Positions 59,676 to 64,000 of a DNA stretch of 64,000 nucleotides are shown here, piece after piece. The notes beneath the pieces were generated by a model. That model had not been told where the DNA came from. It saw only the letters and a list, made by a program, of their open reading frames with translations, and did no database searches. How positions within the stretch are numbered: the first letter of the stretch is position 1; each line of letters starts with the position of its first letter. This stretch comes from CALINF01 sp039990395. Lineage in GTDB: Bacteria; Pseudomonadota; Gammaproteobacteria; Pseudomonadales; Halieaceae. The DNA is taken from NCBI GenBank assembly GCA_039990395.1, contig JBDXFZ010000146.1, forward strand, positions 1,178,001 to 1,242,000, given 5' to 3'. A program made the position numbers and the translations under genes.

Positions 59676-61817
59676 CTATCTGCGCTTGCGGCGCCTGCGT
59701 CGTGCTGGTTCTGTCATCCGCGACTTCGGATAGCGTGGTAGCTTACCTGTCTCGAGGTAACGATGTATCGTCTCCTGAGAGCGTATACGCGCGCCTTTAT
59801 GCCGGGGCTGCACCATATCATTGGTTTGGTTCTGATCCAGCACGCGTGCTTTTACATTGTCATGCCATTGCTGATCAAGGATGTCCTGGATCATCGTCTG
59901 AGCGTGTTGATCGAAAATAGGACAGATTACCTCTACACGATAATCCAGGTTGCGCGTCATAAGATCCGCAGAACCAATAAAATACCTTGGCTCCCCTCGA
60001 TTATAAAATACATACACACGCGGATGTTCAAGATATCGATCGACTATGCTGATCGCCTGAATATTCTCTGATATTCCCTTCACGCCTGGCAGCAAAGAGC
60101 ACATTCCGCGCACGATCAGGTGAATCTGCACGCCAGCATCACTTGCCTCGTAAAGTTTCATAACAAGTTGCTTATCCACCAAGTTGTTACATTTGAGCGT
60201 CATTTCTGCACGGTAGCCCGCCTTCGCATTCGCGATCTCCTGCTCGATCATTTCCATCAATGCAGGACGCGTCGTATGCGGCGATACCAGCAGCAAGCGA
60301 TAGCTGGGGCGCTTATAGTTGTACTGAAGAAAGTCGAACACCCCGTGTACGTCTTTACCCACATTCTGATCGCGGGTAATCAGCGTGAAATCGGTATAGA
60401 GTCTGGCCGTTTTCTCATTGAAGTTACCTGTTCCAATATGACTGTAGAAACGCACGCCATTGCGCTCCAATCGCTCTATGAGTAAGAGCTTGCTGTGCAC
60501 TTTGAGTCCGGGAATACCAAAAATAACTTGTATCCCATTCTCGGTCAGTCGTTGCGCCCAGTCGATGTTGGCAGCTTCATCAAAACGCGCAGCTAACTCC
60601 ACGACCGCAAGTACGCGCTTGCCATTTTGCACCGCGTTCACCAGGGCATCGATAACACGGGAATCCTTGGCCACCCGATACAGGCAAATCTTGATAGAAC
60701 TCACTTGCGGATCTAGCGCCGCCGCCTTGAGCATATCGATAACATAGTCGAACGGATTGTAGGGGTAGTAAAGAAACACATCACGTTCGCGGATACGATC
60801 AAAAATACTACCAGGTGCATCCAGCCTAGGAATCCGAATAGGCGGTAACGGCTTAAACTCAAGATACTTTGGACCGACGTTAGGGAAGCCGATGAAATCT
60901 TTGGAGTTATGATATCGGCCACCCGCAATCATGCTGTCATACTTACCGAACCCAAAGCGATTACTGAGGTAGGCGAGAAGCCGCTCCGGCATTTTGCTGT
61001 CATAGACAAAACGTACCGCATCAGCCTTCTTGCGCTGCTTGAGGCTGGATTCCATCTTGGCGATAAGGCTTTGCGTTATTCCCGGATCAATTTCCAACTC
61101 AGCATCGCGCGAAAACTTGAAGCAAAACGCCTCCACCCGCGTGATGGGTAATACCCCACGGAACACCTGTGGCAGGCATGCGCGAATAATATTATCCAAC
61201 GCAATAAAAACCTTACCGCCCTTGCCCTTCCTACGAGGAATCTCTACGAATCGCGGCAGGTGATCGGTCGGCACCTCGACCACTGCGTGGCGATATTGAT
61301 CGTCAGAGAGAATGTCGATAGCCAGATACAGCGACTCATCGTTTAGCGCGGGAATCGTCTGCACCTGTTCAAGCAGGATGGGTTCGAGCTCAGGTAATAC
61401 CGTGGTAGAAAAGTAATCCTGTACGAACTCGGCCTGGCCAGGATCGAGCTGTTTTTCGTTGATCATATAAATCTTGCGCGCACGAAGGTCGGCCAACACC
61501 GCGTTGTAGATTATCTCAAAGTCCTTTTGCAATCGCTGTACTTGCCGCTGAATATCCGCCAGGAGCTCCTTGGCTTGCTGCTTACTACCTGCACTGGACA
61601 CCGAGATGAGTCGTCGCACCTCAGCCACCCGTACGCGAAAAAACTCATCGAAGTTATTTGAGTAAATACCCAGATACCGCAGGCGTTGAATCACCGGCAC
61701 GCTTGGGTCGGCCGCCTCCTGTAATACGCGCGCATTAAAACTCAACCAACTCAATTCACGCGGCATGAATAAATTGTCATCCAGATCCGCGAGACGTTTC
61801 TTTAGCGGGTTGGCCAT
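59676..61817 (-). CDS. ppk1: Polyphosphate kinase 1
   Basis: A 713-residue enzyme that makes polyphosphate from ATP reversibly. Family marks are FMPRELSWLSFNARVLQEA at the start, the catalytic His region KVHSKLLLIERL and the following YSHIGTGNFNEKTARLYTD, then RFIGSADLMTRNLDYRVEV-like text near the end. The two phospholipase-D-like domains are complete. The C-terminus is basic (RRRRKRR). No exopolyphosphatase (ppx) gene is next to it. PhoD is also in the window but well separated. Confidence 0.95.
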   Translation of the reverse strand: MANPLKKRLADLDDNLFMPRELSWLSFNARVLQEAADPSVPVIQRLRYLGIYSNNFDEFFRVRVAEVRRLISVSSAGSKQQAKELLADIQRQVQRLQKDFEIIYNAVLADLRARKIYMINEKQLDPGQAEFVQDYFSTTVLPELEPILLEQVQTIPALNDESLYLAIDILSDDQYRHAVVEVPTDHLPRFVEIPRRKGKGGKVFIALDNIIRACLPQVFRGVLPITRVEAFCFKFSRDAELEIDPGITQSLIAKMESSLKQRKKADAVRFVYDSKMPERLLAYLSNRFGFGKYDSMIAGGRYHNSKDFIGFPNVGPKYLEFKPLPPIRIPRLDAPGSIFDRIRERDVFLYYPYNPFDYVIDMLKAAALDPQVSSIKICLYRVAKDSRVIDALVNAVQNGKRVLAVVELAARFDEAANIDWAQRLTENGIQVIFGIPGLKVHSKLLLIERLERNGVRFYSHIGTGNFNEKTARLYTDFTLITRDQNVGKDVHGVFDFLQYNYKRPSYRLLLVSPHTTRPALMEMIEQEIANAKAGYRAEMTLKCNNLVDKQLVMKLYEASDAGVQIHLIVRGMCSLLPGVKGISENIQAISIVDRYLEHPRVYVFYNRGEPRYFIGSADLMTRNLDYRVEVICPIFDQHAQTMIQDILDQQWHDNVKARVLDQNQTNDMVQPRHKGARIRSQETIHRYLETGKLPRYPKSRMTEPARRRRRKRR

Positions 61818-62037
61818 GAGAGTCCCTGTATTCCCTAAGGCGTCTTAAACATGCAGCAACACAATTGATGGCCAACACGAAGCAAACGCAGCAATGCGAC
61901 ATAAATCGAACAAATTCAGCGATTTATCCTACCATTTGCCATAGGTCATAGACAGATCTGCCTGAGTCAAAGCACAGCCACCAAGGAGAAGTTGGGGGCT
62001 GTACCCCTATTGGCTGCTCATTCGATATTGCTCAGCT

Positions 62038-63060
62038 CTATTCTTGATCAAAATAAGGCCGAGTACGATTGGCTATGGCCACCAATGAAAGCATCGCGGG
62101 TACTTCTACGAGTACACCCACTACGGTAGCCAACGCCGCGCCTGAATTCAGACCAAATAGAGAGATAGCAACAGCTACGGCCAGCTCAAAGAAGTTAGAG
62201 GTGCCTATTAGACAGGCTGGCGCAGCAATATTATGAGGCAGTTTCATTAGATATGCGGCAATGTAGGCAATGGTAAAAATGCCGTATGTCTGCAGCAACA
62301 ATGGAATGGCGATCAGAACAATTGCTTGAGGCTGATCAACTATTTTTTCAGCTTGAAAGCCAAACAGCAAAAGCACTGTGGCAAGCAATCCGATTGCTGA
62401 CCAAGGCTTAAGCCTTTTTACCAGAGCCTCCACCCGCCCATCACGGTGGCTTGCCTCTAATCGCCGCCGTGTAATTGCGCCCGCAACGAGCGGCAGAACC
62501 ACATATAGAGCAACCGACAGAAGCAGCGTTTCCCAAGGCACGATAATGTCAGATACACCAAGCAACAATGCGGCAAGCGGTGCAAACGCGAACACCATGA
62601 TCACGTCATTTACCGACACCTGTACCAATGTATAGTTGGGATCACCTTTGGTTAGCTGACTCCAAACAAACACCATGGCTGTACACGGCGCCACGCCCAG
62701 CAATATCATACCAGCGATGTACTCGGAGGCGGACGCAGGGTCTACCCAATCCGCAAAAATTATCTTGAAGAACAGCAAGCCCAACGCAGCCATCGTGAAC
62801 GGCTTAATAAACCAGTTGATAACCAGTGTGAGCAACAGCCCTTTTGGCCGTCTTCCGACGTCTTTGATAGCAGAAAAATCAATCTGCACCATCATCGGAT
62901 AAATCATTACCCATATGAGGGCCGCCACCACTAGGTTGACGTGCGCATACGACAAAGTAGAGATGGTTTGAAAAAAGGCTGGCATGAGGTTGCCAAGTAA
63001 CACGCCGCCAATAATGCAAAGACCAACCCAAACAGAAAGGTATCGTTCAAAAAGCCCCAT
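62038..63060 (-). CDS. acr3: ACR3-family arsenite efflux transporter
   Basis: A 340-residue transporter with ten spans of the ACR3 type. The family core has GVAPCTAMVFVWSQLTKGDPNYTLVQVSVND, which holds the conserved Cys for arsenite transport, and PLGLL-type helices are replaced by typical hydrophobic ones. It exports arsenite with the proton motive force. No ArsR regulator or ArsC reductase gene lies next to it in this window. A globin gene follows on the same strand at higher coordinates. Confidence 0.92.
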   Translation of the reverse strand: MGLFERYLSVWVGLCIIGGVLLGNLMPAFFQTISTLSYAHVNLVVAALIWVMIYPMMVQIDFSAIKDVGRRPKGLLLTLVINWFIKPFTMAALGLLFFKIIFADWVDPASASEYIAGMILLGVAPCTAMVFVWSQLTKGDPNYTLVQVSVNDVIMVFAFAPLAALLLGVSDIIVPWETLLLSVALYVVLPLVAGAITRRRLEASHRDGRVEALVKRLKPWSAIGLLATVLLLFGFQAEKIVDQPQAIVLIAIPLLLQTYGIFTIAYIAAYLMKLPHNIAAPACLIGTSNFFELAVAVAISLFGLNSGAALATVVGVLVEVPAMLSLVAIANRTRPYFDQE

Positions 63061-63179
63061 ATGCTTTTACCCCCACGTTACTCATCATTTGTGTTTCCTT
63101 GCACTAGCCAGATACATTGATCGAGCCAAAACCACGTGAATGGGACAACTTCTCGCCACCGTGCTGCACATACAGTTGC

Positions 63180-63572
63180 TTACGACAGCGCCTTGAATGT
63201 ATCGAGCATTTCGTCCCACTCGGCTGCCATAGACGCTGTCCAGCGCTGCGCCAAGTCGGCGCGACATGAGTCCCTTACTACACCAAAAAACTCATCGAAC
63301 TGGCCTGCGGGAACTCCATATCCGTCATGTAGGATGCGAGAGGTGGATACAAGGCTTGCGGCGATCTGATTTTCACCCAAGTGATCCATGATGCACTCGA
63401 ATGCCTGCTGCAGCATAGAACCTCTGACACCCCCATCTGTATCCATGATGAAGAGCGACTCGAGATCTGGGTACCGGGTGAAAAGTAGCGCATACACGGA
63501 CTCAGTTGGATCAGCTTTGACCTCCGCCCATTGAGCCAGCGAGTCAAGAATGTGTGAGCCTTTAACGGTCAT
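63180..63572 (-). CDS. Single-domain globin
   Basis: A 130-residue globin-like protein. I start it at MTVKGSHILDSLAQ because GAGGT lies about nine bases upstream. The proximal His is His82 in SRILHDGYGVPAGQFDEFF, which matches the F helix and following segment of bacterial single-domain globins. The distal region has YPDLESLFIMD. The overall size fits. It may bind oxygen or nitric oxide. It lies upstream of acr3 on the same strand, with 119 bases between them. Confidence 0.72.
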   Translation of the reverse strand: MTVKGSHILDSLAQWAEVKADPTESVYALLFTRYPDLESLFIMDTDGGVRGSMLQQAFECIMDHLGENQIAASLVSTSRILHDGYGVPAGQFDEFFGVVRDSCRADLAQRWTASMAAEWDEMLDTFKALS

Positions 63573-63714
63573 CAATGGTACCTCGCAGTGATAAGGCAAG
63601 CCGTAGGATGCTTTTTACTAGTATTCGACAATTCAGGTTAACAATATACCGAAATAACCCAAGGAAGATTACCTGCCATAGCTGAAGGCTCAATCTGCTG
63701 AACGTAAGACAGAC

Positions 63715-63743
63715 AAAAAAATGCCCGGCTCGAGGGCCAGGCA
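63715..63743 (-). terminator. Intrinsic terminator for the gene at the right edge
   Basis: On the minus strand TGCCTGGC, a 6-base loop and GCCGGGCA form an 8-bp stem with one G-U pair, followed by T7. It lies 46 bases after the stop of the last, truncated gene and faces away from it, so it ends that transcript. Confidence 0.82.
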
Positions 63744-63789
63744 AAGGTAGGGATCTATGCTACAAGCAGTATTGGCTTGCTTGCAGGTA

Positions 63790-64000
63790 TTAGTCGTTAG
63801 CTTCCAGTAGTTCCAGATGACCCAGTAAGCTACAAAATTCTTGCGCAGTTGCGTCAAAGCGCTGATGCAGCGACTGCTGGCCACCCGCATGGTGAAGTCG
63901 TTTTCTACCCTGCTCCACCAGTGCTACCAGCACGGTCAACTCGGTATCAGTAAGTTCAACGGTTACTGCTGACTCACCCTCGCTCTTTTGCAATGCTATT
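63790..64000 (-). CDS. Small hypothetical protein, start beyond window edge possible
   Basis: A reading frame of at least 67 residues on the minus strand, ending in LGHLELLEAND. It is rich in Glu, Leu and Gln, with VTVELTDTELTVLVALVEQG at the front and a helical C-terminal half. Within the window the earliest start is a TTG, but the frame stays open to the edge, so the true start may lie outside. I recognise no family. A well-formed terminator downstream supports it as a real gene. Confidence 0.6.
   Translation of the reverse strand, partial: IALQKSEGESAVTVELTDTELTVLVALVEQGRKRLHHAGGQQSLHQRFDATAQEFCSLLGHLELLEAND

Noticed and set aside
1..64000. tRNA, rRNA, CRISPR, IS elements and prophage
   Set aside because: No cloverleaf-like sequence, spaced direct repeats, transposase or phage structural gene was recognised, though this was by eye only.

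Overview
The window reads as a compact bacterial chromosome segment, a little above half G+C by eye, with about sixty genes on both strands and short intergenic spaces. I see no prophage, insertion sequence, CRISPR array, rRNA or tRNA. The gene content (OxyR with an adjacent rubrerythrin module, YgiQ, HrpB, DUF2058/YaiL, YtfJ, a DcaP-type porin, a wax ester synthase/DGAT, PhoD, Ppk1, ACR3) points to an aerobic, probably marine gammaproteobacterium. A Halieaceae/Cellvibrionales-type organism is my best guess; it is an inference from gene content, not from a marker gene.

Layout. 1-5.9 kb: 3' part of a TesA-like esterase, a PhzF-like enzyme, a Kv-type potassium channel with a C-terminal zinc ribbon, a membrane protein, the radical-SAM protein YgiQ and YtfJ. 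5.9-10.3 kb: a peroxide-response block, with oxyR divergent from rubrerythrin, a two-cluster Fe-S protein and DUF3501, followed by a HAD phosphatase. 10.3-13.9 kb: enoyl-CoA hydratase, a small conserved-looking protein, a sulfotransferase, a DhlA-like haloalkane dehalogenase and two translationally coupled microproteins (34 and 43 aa). 14-25.5 kb: hrpB, an exported DUF885 metallopeptidase, NnrU, dgkA, a DUF1295 enzyme, a patatin lipoprotein, a DUF2860 outer-membrane protein, DUF1330, a DMT exporter and a zinc-type dehydrogenase. 25.7-35.9 kb: acyltransferase plus HAD phosphatase, MATE exporter, DcaP porin, alpha/beta hydrolase, periplasmic peroxiredoxin, a 1080-aa propeller-amidohydrolase and an 11-residue-repeat lipoprotein with a clear terminator.

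35.9-46.1 kb: a large zinc-metalloprotease lipoprotein, Tat-exported PhoD, a YlqF-type GTPase, a hotdog thioesterase and DUF2058. These are followed by a five-gene co-directional run: WYL regulator, a four-helix membrane protein resembling styrene-oxide isomerase, YkvA/DUF1232, DUF429 and a UbiA prenyltransferase. 46.1-50.8 kb: DUF937, the slipin-NfeD pair, a transglutaminase-like protein, orphan FetB and a small membrane protein. 50.9-64 kb: an M20 peptidase, wax ester synthase/DGAT with a histone-like Lys/Ala/Pro tail, the YpfJ metallopeptidase, a Tat-exported dienelactone hydrolase, YjgR, a [2Fe-2S] ferredoxin, YedI, polyphosphate kinase, ACR3, a globin and a truncated small gene at the right edge.

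Functional themes are peroxide defence (OxyR, rubrerythrin module, peroxiredoxin), lipid and storage metabolism (wax ester synthase, acyltransferase, DgkA, patatin, esterases, enoyl-CoA hydratase, Ppk1) and secreted hydrolases. The items most worth a second look are the WYL/SOI-like operon, the coupled microproteins, the OxyR-rubrerythrin-DUF3501 module, the tailed wax ester synthase, and a strong terminator embedded inside the UbiA coding sequence. Start codons were often moved inward from the longest reading frame, on the basis of ribosome-binding sites and family N-termini. Motif comparisons to named families are from memory and were not checked by search.
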